Below are positions 34,714 through 44,164 of a DNA stretch of 64,000 nucleotides, piece by piece. The first letter of the stretch is position 1. The number at the start of each line of letters is the position of its first letter. Source of the DNA: Halomonas campaniensis (lineage in GTDB: Bacteria > Pseudomonadota > Gammaproteobacteria > Pseudomonadales > Halomonadaceae); NCBI RefSeq assembly GCF_002211105.1, contig NZ_JPUA01000034.1, positions 323,250-387,249 of the forward strand, read 5' to 3'. A program made the translations under genes and the position numbers. The notes beneath the pieces were generated by a model that saw only the letters and a list, made by a program, of their open reading frames with translations, ran no database searches and was not told where the DNA came from.

Positions 34714-35880
34714 CTAATGCTGGGCATTTATCAAAAGCGCCAACTGTACTAATGCCCCTACTGCAGCGATAGCCCCCGCGCCCACCGCTAATGTCGAAAC
34801 GGGAAGGTGGAAGGCAAGCAAAATGCCGCCACTCGCCGCCCCTATCGCACTGCCTAAATAGAGCGCCGATTCATTGAGTGCGACCGCCAAGTTGCCGTCG
34901 CCATGGGCTTGTCTCGTACGAACGAGCTCGTTGTTTTGTGGCACTTGCAGTGCCCAGCCCACGGCGCCCCAAAGAGCGATCGGAAGTAACGTTAGCAGAG
35001 GATGAACCGATGCCGAAAAAGGTAGCGCGATGAGCGCTATAAAGAGCAGCAGCATGATCCCCAAGGTCATTACCGGGCCGTTAAATTTGTCGACCAATGG
35101 GCCAATCAAAAAGCTGCCCACGACGCCGCCAATTCCCCATACCCACAAATAACCAGTAATCGACTGAACAGCGCCTGACTCGGTGGCCTCCATAAAGGGG
35201 GCGATAAAGGTGTACATGCCCAGGCTGGCAATGGCCGCCAATAAGGAAACCGCTAGAATGGCCATGGTATGAGGGTTTTTTAAAATAGCCAGTTTGCGGG
35301 CAAGAGCAAGCACAGGCGTGGCTGGTAGTGCAGGGAGTTTTGCGTGGAGTCCGGCGTAGGCGATGCAGCCAAGACCTGCGATAAGCCACATGGCTGACGC
35401 CCAGCCTAAACGTTCAGCGAGCAACAGACTGATAGGCACCCCCAGTACCGTGCCGCTCGCCATGCCGCCCATGATGATCGCAATCGCTTTACCGCGCTGG
35501 GCCTCTGGCGTGATGGCGGCTGCGGCGGCAATGCCCATGGCAAGATAAACCCCGGCGCCCACGCCAGCAACTGCTCGCCATATAGCGAGGGCGATAAAGC
35601 TAGTGGCCAGCGCGCTGGCGATATTGGCCACAATAAAAACGGCCAACGCCACTAGTAAGCCCAAACGTTGATGCTGGCCGGGCAGTAGCGCTACGACGAC
35701 GGGCGAGCCTAAGCCATAGGCTAAGGTGAATGCCGTAACTAACTGGGCCGCCGTAGCAGCCGTGACACTAAAGGCGTCTTCAATGAGGGGAATTAGCCCC
35801 GCAGTCACATAAGAGGCCATCCCAAGTGCAAACGCACCCAGTGCCACGAGATATACCGATAGACGAGATTGGTCAGCCAT
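34714..35880 (-). CDS. MFS transporter, DHA1 family (AraJ-like)
   Basis: 388-residue, twelve-helix permease of the DHA1 drug:H+ antiporter class: VALGAFALGMASYVTAGLIPLI in helix 1, the IWRAVAGVGAGVYLAMG helix 4 motif, and SGTVLGVPISLLLAERLGWASAMWLIAG at helices 5-6 (motif C-like). It resembles arabinose-efflux AraJ-type transporters. It is divergent from the helix-turn-helix regulator at 36024, its likely controller. Confidence 0.9.
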   Translation of the reverse strand: MADQSRLSVYLVALGAFALGMASYVTAGLIPLIEDAFSVTAATAAQLVTAFTLAYGLGSPVVVALLPGQHQRLGLLVALAVFIVANIASALATSFIALAIWRAVAGVGAGVYLAMGIAAAAAITPEAQRGKAIAIIMGGMASGTVLGVPISLLLAERLGWASAMWLIAGLGCIAYAGLHAKLPALPATPVLALARKLAILKNPHTMAILAVSLLAAIASLGMYTFIAPFMEATESGAVQSITGYLWVWGIGGVVGSFLIGPLVDKFNGPVMTLGIMLLLFIALIALPFSASVHPLLTLLPIALWGAVGWALQVPQNNELVRTRQAHGDGNLAVALNESALYLGSAIGAASGGILLAFHLPVSTLAVGAGAIAAVGALVQLALLINAQH

Positions 35881-35987
35881 AACGCACTCCAGGCATAAGC
35901 ATTAGAAAAGAATCCGCCAGCGCTGTTTTGCCAGCGAAGGGCTATTCTGGAGAGGCTTTAAAGGGGGTACAATTTAACTATTTATGC

Positions 35988-36004
35988 TATTACTAAAAGT
36001 GATA
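35988..36004. promoter_or_regulatory. Possible operator between MFS and HTH regulator
   Basis: TATTACT-AAA-AGTGATA is an imperfect palindrome (six of seven pairs) in an AT-rich stretch 20 bp before the regulator ATG. It is weakly supported as the shared operator of the divergent pair. Confidence 0.35.
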
Positions 36005-36023
36005 AGTTATTCAAGGTAATAAA

Positions 36024-36863
36024 ATGACCGCTCCACGAACGCTGACTCGAACGCGGGAAGACCTGGCTGAGTTTCTACGCATGCACCGAGAGAAAATCGC
36101 ACCAGAAGAGGTGGGGCTGCCACGTGGCCGCCGAAGGCGTACGCCGGGGTTAAGGCGTGAAGAAGTCGCCGCTTTAGCAGGCGTGGGGCTGACTTGGTAT
36201 ACCTGGTTGGAACAGGGTCGTGATATCAGCGTATCGGCCACTTTTCTGGACAATCTATCCAAAGCGCTCAAGCTGGATGCGGCTGAGCGCCGCCATTTGT
36301 TCTTGCTTGCCCATCAGCGGCTACCCTCTGAGCTAGGCAAAACCTGGTGCAGTGTGCCGCCGCTGGTGCGAACCTTGATGGACGACCTGCCCACACGGCC
36401 TGCCTATATTCTTAATTTACGCTGGGATGTGCTGGCCTGGAACGCGGCTGCCGATAAGCTGTTCAACTTCTCTGCCCATGCACCCGAGCGCCGCAATATG
36501 CTCTGGTTATTATTTACCGATCCTGCCATGCGCCAGCGGTTATCACCCTGGGAAGAGCAGGTTTGCCAAATGCTATCCAGCTTCCGACGCGACTTTGCCC
36601 GTGCGACCGAAGATCCCGCCATAGAGGCATTGGTTGAAGAGCTAACCAAAGTGGCGCCTGAGTTTAAGGCATGGTGGAAAAATCAGGAGGTCAACGCGCC
36701 TTGCCAGGGCGTGCGCCATCTTTATCTGGATGGGATCGGCGCTATCGCGTTTGAACACACTACACTCACCGTTGATGAAGAGCGCCACCTGCGGCTGGTC
36801 TACTATGCCCACAAGGGAGCCGACACCGAGAAGCAGGCTTTTAATGAGTGGGTAGTGGGTTAA
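36024..36863 (+). CDS. XRE-type regulator with MmyB-like ligand domain
   Basis: 279-residue regulator. The N-terminal helix-turn-helix (about 8-85) contains LRREEVAALAGVGLTWYTWLEQGRDI (in two parts) and SATFLDNLSKALKL. The C-terminal domain (about 105-275) matches the MmyB-like ligand-binding domain: RPAYILNLRWDVLAWNAAADKLF, RNMLWLLFTDPAMR, GVRHLYLDGIGAIAFEHTTL. Such proteins often repress or activate a divergent MFS or oxidoreductase gene; here the divergent gene is the DHA1 transporter. Confidence 0.93.
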   Translation: MTAPRTLTRTREDLAEFLRMHREKIAPEEVGLPRGRRRRTPGLRREEVAALAGVGLTWYTWLEQGRDISVSATFLDNLSKALKLDAAERRHLFLLAHQRLPSELGKTWCSVPPLVRTLMDDLPTRPAYILNLRWDVLAWNAAADKLFNFSAHAPERRNMLWLLFTDPAMRQRLSPWEEQVCQMLSSFRRDFARATEDPAIEALVEELTKVAPEFKAWWKNQEVNAPCQGVRHLYLDGIGAIAFEHTTLTVDEERHLRLVYYAHKGADTEKQAFNEWVVG

Positions 36864-37007
36864 AAACACCTGCCCGAAGGATCATGGCGTCGGTAAAAGG
36901 CAAACAAAGTGGAAATGGGCTTTGTATGGAAACCCAAAGAAGGTGAAGATGTTTACCGTTGGCGCTAGTGCTTTTCTGGCAAGCAAGGGCGTTGATTAGC
37001 TTGCCCT

Positions 37008-37910
37008 TCATCCCTGCAAATACTTCCCCGGCAGCCGTTCTACTAAAAACTCCATAAACAGTCGGGTGCGCTGTGAAAGCGTGGTTTGGCGGTAGTACAC
37101 GGCGTTCACAGCTTGGGTCTGCATTTCTGTGCAGTCGGGTAGTACATCCACCAGTGTGCCGTTATGATGGGAAGTGATGGTCATAAAGTCGGCAAGGCAA
37201 ACGATGCCTTCTCCTGCAATGGCCAACTCTAATAGCGTGCTGCCACTGGAGGCTGCTAGCGTTGGCGTAATGCGTAAAGGTTTACCATCGGCGAGGCACA
37301 GTGGCCAGCGGTTGAGATGGTCGAGCTGACTGAAACCCAGCAGGCTGTGCTTTTGGAGGTCGTCGATGCTTTGTGGTGTGCCGTGGCGTTTTAGATAAGC
37401 AGGGCTGGCCAGAAGGCGCAGCGGGCTATAGCCAAGGAGGCGAGCGTGTAGCGATGAATCTTCCAGTTTGCCAATACGGATGGCCAAATCAACCCGCTGT
37501 TCCAGCAAGTCGACAAAGCGGTCGTGGGTGTCGAGCTCCAGCGTAATACCAGGGTAGCGTGCGCGGAATTCGCCAATCACCGGCACAATCACAAACTGCA
37601 TAAAGCTGGGAGCGGCGTTGATCCGTAGCTTGCCTTGCGGCTGATTGTGGCGATCCAGCATCGCCTCTTCGGCCTCTTCCACGGCGGTCAGAATATGGCG
37701 GCAGTGGCCCAAGAATGTTTCGCCCTCTTCGGTCAGCTCTAAGCGGCGCGTGGTTCGGCGTAGTAAGGTAGCGCCAAGTTTTTGCTCCAGGCGGTTAAGC
37801 GTACGACTAACCCCGGAAACGGTCATGCCAAGACGCTCAGCGGCGTCGGTGATGGAGCCGCTATCCACGACCGTCACAAATGCCTGCTGTTCTTCAAGGG
37901 TGCTTTTCAT
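37008..37910 (-). CDS. LysR-family transcriptional regulator
   Basis: 300-residue regulator with an N-terminal winged helix (FVTVVDSGSITDAAERLGMTVSGVSRTLNRLEQ in two parts, LLRRTTRRLELTEEG) and an effector domain from about residue 90 (GKLRINAAPSFMQFVIVPVI). It is divergent from mdaB across a LysR-type palindrome, and so probably activates or represses mdaB in response to quinones or electrophiles. Length and start are normal. Confidence 0.94.
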   Translation of the reverse strand: MKSTLEEQQAFVTVVDSGSITDAAERLGMTVSGVSRTLNRLEQKLGATLLRRTTRRLELTEEGETFLGHCRHILTAVEEAEEAMLDRHNQPQGKLRINAAPSFMQFVIVPVIGEFRARYPGITLELDTHDRFVDLLEQRVDLAIRIGKLEDSSLHARLLGYSPLRLLASPAYLKRHGTPQSIDDLQKHSLLGFSQLDHLNRWPLCLADGKPLRITPTLAASSGSTLLELAIAGEGIVCLADFMTITSHHNGTLVDVLPDCTEMQTQAVNAVYYRQTTLSQRTRLFMEFLVERLPGKYLQG

Positions 37911-37960
37911 AAATTACTTTTCATAGCGCTGCCGTTTGTCTTAGTGAGTGTTTAACATTA

Positions 37961-37975
37961 TTGATTTAAAATCAA
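37961..37975. promoter_or_regulatory. LysR box between lysR and mdaB
   Basis: TTGATTT-A-AAATCAA is a perfect 7-bp inverted repeat that contains a T-N11-A core. It lies 50 bp from the lysR start and about 120 bp from mdaB. Confidence 0.66.
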
Positions 37976-38093
37976 AAATGTCTTGCTGGCACGTCGCTTC
38001 TTTTTCCGCGCTGTTACTCCCACAATACGCACCATTAACGTCAAACCTATTCGGTTAGCTTTGATGATGAACCTCTTTGGGAGAAAGCGTTAG

Positions 38094-38672
38094 ATGAAGA
38101 TTCTACTGATTAACGGCGGCAAGGCGTTTGCCCACTCTGGCGGTGAGCTCAATAATACGCTGCATGGCGTGGCAGTGAGTACGTTGCAGGAAATGGGGTA
38201 CGAGGTGCGCGAGACGGTGATTGATCAAGGCTACAATCTTGAGACCGAAGTGCAGAACTACCTATGGGCGGACACCATTGTGTATCAGATGCCGGGTTGG
38301 TGGATGGGAGCGCCCTGGATCGTTAAGCGCTACATTGATGAGGTGTTCACAGAAGGCCACGGTTCACTCTACGCCAGCGATGGCCGCTCGCGGCAAGACC
38401 CGACTAAACAGTATGGCAGTGGTGGCTTGCTGCAAGGGCGTCGCTACATGCTGTCGCTGACCTGGAATGCCCCTTTGGAGGCCTTCGACGAGCCGGACAA
38501 TTTCTTTGAAGGGCGTGGTGTGGATGGTGTTTACTTCCCCTTCCACAAATCGCAGGCGTTTATCGGCTTAGAGGCATTGCCGACCTTTATCGCCAACGAT
38601 GTGATGAAGATGCCGGATGTCGATCGTGATAAAGCGGCTTATCGTGCTCATCTTCGCAAAGTGCTTGGCTAA
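38094..38672 (+). CDS. mdaB: NAD(P)H quinone reductase, MdaB family
   Basis: 192-residue flavodoxin-like-fold protein that reduces quinones by two electrons. The N-terminus (MKILLINGGKAFAHSGGELN) and the segments YQMPGWWMGAPWIVKRYIDEVF and SLTWNAPLEAFDEP are hallmarks of MdaB (modulator of drug activity B), normally 193 residues. A GGGAG ribosome site precedes the ATG by about ten bases. It is divergent from a LysR gene and is followed by a terminator. Confidence 0.95.
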   Translation: MKILLINGGKAFAHSGGELNNTLHGVAVSTLQEMGYEVRETVIDQGYNLETEVQNYLWADTIVYQMPGWWMGAPWIVKRYIDEVFTEGHGSLYASDGRSRQDPTKQYGSGGLLQGRRYMLSLTWNAPLEAFDEPDNFFEGRGVDGVYFPFHKSQAFIGLEALPTFIANDVMKMPDVDRDKAAYRAHLRKVLG

Positions 38673-38702
38673 AGGATTTGGCTAAACGTAGTTGATTCGG
38701 AC

Positions 38703-38730
38703 AAGCCCACCTCGAGAAGTGGGCTTTGTT
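38703..38730 (+). terminator. Rho-independent terminator after mdaB
   Basis: AAGCCCAC (38703-38710) pairs with GTGGGCTT (38719-38726) around an 8-base loop, followed by TTGTTTG. The convergent subtilase gene ends 18 bp further on, so it may serve both. Confidence 0.78.
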
Positions 38731-38747
38731 TGGCTGATTTATCTGAC

Positions 38748-40541
38748 CTAGCGATCCCGATCCAAGCTTTGCACCGTCAGATCCAGCGCCTTATACATAT
38801 CCAGGCGGGCGGACAGACCGATATCCGGGTGATTCAGCTCGTTGGCCCGTTCTGATGGTAATATCGGCGCGGTCAGATCATCCGCGTCTGTCGGCTCGAA
38901 ATCGTACTCTTCCCCGATCGTCATGGCGCTGCGGCGAAGTAGCATGCGTAACTGTGCCGGGGTAAGTTCGGGGTCAATCGACATCATTGCCGCCAACAGA
39001 CCGGCCACCAGCGGGGTCGCGTAGGACGTGCCGCAATGGGCTTCGCCTTGCTCACCCTCTACCAGGGAAGAGCCTCGTACACAGGCCGCTGCGGTTATAT
39101 CCACCCGCATATCGATATTGGAGGCGTTACGTTTGACCACATAGCGGGGATCTTCAACCTGCACATCCTCATCGCTGCGTTCATGCCCACCCACGACAAA
39201 CAGTTGGTCGGTAATAAAAGAAGAGGGCAGGCGATAATCGTCACTTCCTGAAAATGACGACGCGTTGCCTGCTGAATTTACGACCACTACATCGGGGTGT
39301 TCGCGGCGCAGCCATAAGAAGAACTCTTCGAGCAGTTCTTCGTAACCGCTCATGGCGATGCCGGAACGTACCAGCGAATCGACTTCTTTACCGTTAATGT
39401 CGATTGCCCCTACTCGGTGGATGCCCCAACTCCAGTTGAGTACGCGTACTCCGTCCTCTACCAGATTGACTGAAGCAGCAACATTAGCCGTTATGCCTGC
39501 ATCTGAGTTGCGATCCACAATCACGTCGAAGCCAGGGCCTACATCGTCCAACCCGCGTAAAAAACCACTATTGCCGCCTTCGTTCCAGGCCGCGGCAAAT
39601 ACCCCAGCGACCGTTGTGCCATGCCCGTCGGGCTTAGCCGCATCGCGCGCGTACACGCAGGTTCTAGACGAATTAGTGCGGCAGTCACCCAGGTAATCGG
39701 TAAAATCCGGCGCATCGAAGTCTACCTCTCGCTCGATAACGCCAATACGTATAGGCTGCGTCTCGATATCTCCGCCGTGGCCCTGACGTGATAAGCGTCG
39801 CTGGTAATAGTTCACGGCATCCAGAAAACGATTCGACGCCCACTCCTGATTATCTGCAGCGGGCGGCTTTTCCGTTTCGCTCTCAATGCTCTCTTCTGCC
39901 CCCGACTCTTCGACCACCACCGCATCCACGCTCACTTCGCTGCCCAGCCTGAGTACCAGCGCATCGCGCTCATCAAGGTTGTTGACTGCCAACCGTAATT
40001 GGTAGGTGTTGAGCGGCGGGATCATGCCGACCACTTCGGCGCCGTACTTTTCCGCTAAACGCTGGGCCTCCTCGGCACCGTCGTGGCTCTCTTCAATAAT
40101 CAGGCTGATCAGATCCACGTAGGTGGTGATGCCATCCATGTTCTTCGCCACCTCTTGATCGGTGGCGGCTACTACGTGGCTGCCGTTAAGGCTGAGCCAA
40201 ACCGGGTTGCTGGACTGCTCACGCTGCTCAAACCATAGTGGGCCGCTTTGCGCATCAGCGCTGCTGATGCTTACACGCACCCGGTCGTTGTCGCGAGTGA
40301 TGTCATCTGGCTGAAGTGCTGTACCGTTCAGCTTTATCTGAAAGTCGTTGTTCTCAAGCCCACTGACGCGAAGGCAGAACTCTTGCATATCCAGCGTCAG
40401 CAGGTTGCCACAGCGCTGCAGTTGTTCGACTCGCAACGGCTGTTCAACTTGCGCAGATTGCTCTGCAACCGCGACAGTTCCAATCAACATTAATGCCAGC
40501 GCTGAAACCAGCCGACCAGCGCCCAAATACGTTGCTGCCAT
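38748..40541 (-). CDS. Secreted S8-family subtilisin-like peptidase with altered catalytic Asp
   Basis: 597-residue exported protein. The signal peptide ends near residue 26 (VAVA before EQS). Residues about 40-215 are an N-terminal extension with a propeptide-like alpha/beta part (AEKYGAEVVGMIPPLNTYQL), then an acidic linker (about 211-228). The peptidase S8 domain follows: H307 in PDGHGTTVAGV, oxyanion N426 in NSAGN and Ser506 in GTSYATPLVAG. At the place of the catalytic Asp (usual VIDTG/VIDSG) the sequence is IGVIEREVDF with Glu270. Cys286/Cys295 may form a disulfide. The protein may be an unusual protease or an inactive relative. It is a single gene. Confidence 0.85.
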   Translation of the reverse strand: MAATYLGAGRLVSALALMLIGTVAVAEQSAQVEQPLRVEQLQRCGNLLTLDMQEFCLRVSGLENNDFQIKLNGTALQPDDITRDNDRVRVSISSADAQSGPLWFEQREQSSNPVWLSLNGSHVVAATDQEVAKNMDGITTYVDLISLIIEESHDGAEEAQRLAEKYGAEVVGMIPPLNTYQLRLAVNNLDERDALVLRLGSEVSVDAVVVEESGAEESIESETEKPPAADNQEWASNRFLDAVNYYQRRLSRQGHGGDIETQPIRIGVIEREVDFDAPDFTDYLGDCRTNSSRTCVYARDAAKPDGHGTTVAGVFAAAWNEGGNSGFLRGLDDVGPGFDVIVDRNSDAGITANVAASVNLVEDGVRVLNWSWGIHRVGAIDINGKEVDSLVRSGIAMSGYEELLEEFFLWLRREHPDVVVVNSAGNASSFSGSDDYRLPSSFITDQLFVVGGHERSDEDVQVEDPRYVVKRNASNIDMRVDITAAACVRGSSLVEGEQGEAHCGTSYATPLVAGLLAAMMSIDPELTPAQLRMLLRRSAMTIGEEYDFEPTDADDLTAPILPSERANELNHPDIGLSARLDMYKALDLTVQSLDRDR

Positions 40542-40641
40542 ATGACTACTCCAAACGCTATCCGATTGACTGCACGCAGCATAAACGCATTAGCTGAACA
40601 GAACATGAACCCGTTCGGTCTCGGGGGTATTCACTGATGTT

Positions 40642-41259
40642 TTAACGGCTAAAACGATAACGCAGTTTAGGCAGGGTGCGTGCCACAGGCGGTAGGCGGG
40701 TGGCCATAATCAGCGCCGCAATGGCGGCATACATGGCCCACTCCTGCATGTCGGCGCGCACTATCCAGAAGAAGTGCAGCAGCACCAGACCCAAAATGGC
40801 GTAGGAGAATTTGTGCAGTGACTTCCAGCGTTTGCCTAGGCGCTTCATCGACCACTTGTTAGACGTCGCCCCCAACACGGCTAGCCCAACCAGCGCGATC
40901 ATACCGACGATAATATACGGGCGCTTGATGATCTCACTACCCAGCAATGCCCAGTTAAGCCCCAGAATAAACAGCGCGTAACTGAGCATATGCAGGGTGG
41001 CGTAGGCCAGCGTCCAGAGGCCCAGCTGGCGCCGGATCAGTGCAAAGCCTTTCCAGCGGGTGAGCTTGGTGAGTGGGGTAAGGCTGAGGGTGAGTAGCAG
41101 CATCCATAGAGCCCCAATGCCGATGTTTAGCAGCAGGTAGCGTCCTGGTTCGGGGCCAGCGGCGTTATTCGCCACCACCCAGCTCCAAAATAGCAGCGGC
41201 GCTAGCGCGGCCAGGAACACGCCCACGCGCCATGCTAACCATATACGTGGGCTGGCCAT
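40642..41259 (-). CDS. msrQ: MsrPQ heme-binding membrane subunit
   Basis: 205-residue, six-helix ferric-reductase-like cytochrome b that passes electrons from the quinone pool or flavin reductase to periplasmic MsrP. Heme-ligand His residues lie in YATLHMLSYALFI and WKSLHKFSYAILGLVLLHFFW (read in two parts). It overlaps the msrP stop by one base, giving the usual msrPQ operon. The length matches E. coli YedZ/MsrQ (211). Confidence 0.94.
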   Translation of the reverse strand: MASPRIWLAWRVGVFLAALAPLLFWSWVVANNAAGPEPGRYLLLNIGIGALWMLLLTLSLTPLTKLTRWKGFALIRRQLGLWTLAYATLHMLSYALFILGLNWALLGSEIIKRPYIIVGMIALVGLAVLGATSNKWSMKRLGKRWKSLHKFSYAILGLVLLHFFWIVRADMQEWAMYAAIAALIMATRLPPVARTLPKLRYRFSR

Positions 41260-42275
41260 TAGTAATTTTCCTTCAAGTCCATGCCGGCATAAAGCTCGGC
41301 AACTTCGTCGGCGTAGCCATTGAACATTAGGGTATCGATGGTATTGGGGTTGAACAGGCTGTTCGGCAGCCGCCGCTCGGTGGCCTGGCTCCAGCGGGGA
41401 TGATCGACCTCAGGGTTGACGTTGGCGTAGAAGCCGTACTCATTAGCGGCGATTTGCTGCCAGGAGTTAACCGGCTGCTCTTCCACCAGCGAAATGCGCA
41501 CAATCGACTTGATGCTCTTGAAACCGTACTTCCACGGTACTACCAGCCGTAGGGGCGCGCCATTTTGGTTGGGCAGTTCGCGGCCATACATACCCAATGC
41601 CATTATCGTGAGGGGATGCATAGCTTCGTCCATGCGCAGGCCTTCCACATAGGGCCAGTCGATGATCGAAAACGAGGAGCGCTGCCCACGCATTTGCTCT
41701 GGATCGACCAGGGTTTCAAAACGCACGTACTTGGCTTTGCTGGTGGGCTCGGCGCGCTTGATGATGTCCGCGAGCGGAATGCCCAGCCAGGGAATCACCA
41801 TCGACCACGCCTCGACGCAGCGCAGGCGGTAAATACGCTCTTCAAACTGTGAAGGCTTGGCAAGGTCTTCAAGCGCTATGCGCCCACCGTTATTGACTTC
41901 GCCATCCACCACCACGCTCCAGGGCTGGGTTTCCAGGCTACCTGCATGACGGGCGGGGTCGCCCTTGTCAGTACCGAACTCGAAAAAATTGTTGTAACCA
42001 CTGGCATCATCAAAGGGCGCAATCTTATCTTTGTCAGGGTCGCTAGGGGTGATGGAGCGCCACTGGGTCTCGCTGATTTTCTCCTTTAGCCACGCCGGTG
42101 CATCGCCTTCGGGTACATCGGAGTAGTCGGCGTTAGCGCGGACTTGGCCGGATAGGGCAAGCCCTGCGCCTAGGCCTGCCATGCCGCCCATAAAGCGCCG
42201 CCGGGAGAGGTAGATGGATTCCGGCGTGACATCGGATTCGTGTAAATCACTCGGTTTGGCAATCTTTATTAGCAT
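41259..42275 (-). CDS. msrP: Periplasmic methionine sulfoxide reductase, molybdopterin subunit
   Basis: 338-residue Mo-molybdopterin enzyme that repairs oxidised Met in envelope proteins. A twin-arginine signal (SRRRFMGGMAGLGAGLALS, residues 24-42) directs Tat export. The Mo-ligand Cys153 is in YRLRCVEAWSMVIPW, and the sulfite-oxidase-like fold motifs GAPLRLVVPWKYGFKSIKSI and MALGMYGRELPNQNG are present. It is the first gene of msrPQ. Repair of oxidation by hypochlorous acid is known for the family. Confidence 0.96.
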   Translation of the reverse strand: MLIKIAKPSDLHESDVTPESIYLSRRRFMGGMAGLGAGLALSGQVRANADYSDVPEGDAPAWLKEKISETQWRSITPSDPDKDKIAPFDDASGYNNFFEFGTDKGDPARHAGSLETQPWSVVVDGEVNNGGRIALEDLAKPSQFEERIYRLRCVEAWSMVIPWLGIPLADIIKRAEPTSKAKYVRFETLVDPEQMRGQRSSFSIIDWPYVEGLRMDEAMHPLTIMALGMYGRELPNQNGAPLRLVVPWKYGFKSIKSIVRISLVEEQPVNSWQQIAANEYGFYANVNPEVDHPRWSQATERRLPNSLFNPNTIDTLMFNGYADEVAELYAGMDLKENY

Positions 42276-42450
42276 TAGGTGTCTCCACTCTGGTCTTTAT
42301 GGGTAGCATACGAGGTGAATGCAGCATTCGATATTAATGGGTGTCGTAAGTTCGCCAAAACTTACACAAGCCCCTTACGTTTTTAAATTGAGCCGGTCGG
42401 GGTGGCTGGTCGCCCCTTTGGTGAGGTGTTGAAAAGGAGCTCTTGTTCTG

Positions 42451-44106
42451 ATGATCGAAGCCCGGGGATTGACCCGTATTCCTCTACGTAATGCCGTCTT
42501 TGTCGCCTGCCTGATCCTGCTATTGGTTTCGCTGGTGGGGGTGGTGTTTTCTTTAGCATGGCTTTGGGGCGTGGTGATTTTTGGCATGCTCGCTGGGCTG
42601 GGGCTCCATGATCTTCGCCAAACGCGGCGAACGGTGAGTCGCAACTATCCTGTTCTGGCCCATTTTCGCTATGTTCTAGAGTCCATTGGGCCGGAAATAC
42701 GTCAATACTTTATTCAATCGGATCTCGATGAACGGCCTTTTTCCCGCGAGCAGCGTGCTGTGGTATATCAGCGTTCAAAAAATGAGAGCGATAAAAAGCC
42801 CTTTGGCTCCCTGCTGGATATGTATCAGCCGGGGCATGAATGGATTAACCACTCGCTCCTCCCCTGCGCTATTGAAAACGAAGACTTCCGTGTTCGCGTG
42901 GGCGGCAGTCATTGCAGTCAACCCTACCTGGCAAGCGTATTGAATATTTCTGCGATGAGCTTTGGTTCGCTTTCGGGCAATGCCATTGAGGCGCTCAACG
43001 CGGGGGCGTGTAAGGGCGGTTTTTATCACGACACCGGGGAAGGCTCTATTTCCCGTTACCATCGCAGGCACGGTGGTGATTTGGTCTGGGAAATAGGCTC
43101 TGGCTACTTTGGCTGCCGCAACGACGATGGCTCGTTTAACGAGGAGCGCTTTGCAGCTAACGCCAGTGCCGATCAGGTGAAAATGATCGAAATCAAACTT
43201 TCCCAGGGCGCCAAACCGGGCCATGGCGGTATATTGCCAGCGGCTAAGGTCACTGCCGAAATTGCTGAAGCGCGAGAAGTCCCCATGGGTCAGGACGTGA
43301 TTTCACCCGCTGCCCATTCAGCTTTCTCGACGCCGCTGGAACTGATGGCATTCATTGCCCGCCTACGTTCGCTTTCCGGTGGAAAACCGGTTGGCTTTAA
43401 GCTGGCGATTGGTCACCCCTGGGAGTGGTTTGCGATCGTTAAAGCCATGCTGGAAAGCGGTGAGCGGCCTGATTTTATAGTGGTGGACGGGGGCGAAGGG
43501 GGAACCGGTGCGGCGCCGCTGGAGTTTATCAATCGCATGGGGGTGCCGTTAACCGAAGCCGTCACGCTGGTGCATAACACCCTGGTGGGAGCCGGGCTGC
43601 GCGAGGAGATTCGTATAGGCGCAGCGGGTAAGATTATGTCCGGTTTTCACATTGCCCGAACCATGGCGCTAGGGGCCGACTGGTGCAATTCAGCCAGGGG
43701 CTTCATGTTTTCATTAGGGTGTATTCAGGCGCTTAACTGCCACTCTGACAAATGCCCCAGCGGCGTAGCCACTCAAGATCCCAATCGCAGCCGCCATTTG
43801 GATATTGCCGATAAAACAGCGCGGGTCTACCACTTCCACAGTAATACGTTAAAAGCGCTGGCAGAAATGCTGGGGGCCGCAGGGCTTAGCCATCCTAGTG
43901 AACTGGGGCCTGAGCACATTATCCGACGTGTCTCGGAAAACGAGATTCAGTCCTACGATCAGATATTCACTTTCTTAAAACCCAATGAATTGCTCAATGC
44001 AAAGTGCGAGCACACGGTATTCAAGCACTATTGGGAAAATGCCCAAGCTGACTCCTTCCAACCGCCTGCGCAGATTGCTCGGCTGCGCTTTACTAAGCTG
44101 GAGTGA
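42451..44106 (+). CDS. FMN-binding glutamate synthase family protein
   Basis: 551-residue protein with two N-terminal membrane helices (about 15-50) and a GltB-type FMN/3Fe-4S catalytic domain. It contains GAKPGHGGILPAAKVTAEIA, VDGGEGGTGAAPLEF, the GKIMSGFHIARTMALGADW segment and an iron-sulfur Cys trio in GCIQALNCHSDKCPSG. It lacks the glutaminase and GXGXG helix domains of true GOGAT. This stand-alone membrane-tethered form is widespread in gammaproteobacteria with unknown substrate. It is a monocistronic gene divergent from msrP. Confidence 0.92.
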   Translation: MIEARGLTRIPLRNAVFVACLILLLVSLVGVVFSLAWLWGVVIFGMLAGLGLHDLRQTRRTVSRNYPVLAHFRYVLESIGPEIRQYFIQSDLDERPFSREQRAVVYQRSKNESDKKPFGSLLDMYQPGHEWINHSLLPCAIENEDFRVRVGGSHCSQPYLASVLNISAMSFGSLSGNAIEALNAGACKGGFYHDTGEGSISRYHRRHGGDLVWEIGSGYFGCRNDDGSFNEERFAANASADQVKMIEIKLSQGAKPGHGGILPAAKVTAEIAEAREVPMGQDVISPAAHSAFSTPLELMAFIARLRSLSGGKPVGFKLAIGHPWEWFAIVKAMLESGERPDFIVVDGGEGGTGAAPLEFINRMGVPLTEAVTLVHNTLVGAGLREEIRIGAAGKIMSGFHIARTMALGADWCNSARGFMFSLGCIQALNCHSDKCPSGVATQDPNRSRHLDIADKTARVYHFHSNTLKALAEMLGAAGLSHPSELGPEHIIRRVSENEIQSYDQIFTFLKPNELLNAKCEHTVFKHYWENAQADSFQPPAQIARLRFTKLE

Positions 44107-44164
44107 TCATGGCACTTAGCCTCGGTGCTTGTGTTTCCACCGCGCCGTTTAGACGGGAGCCCCC

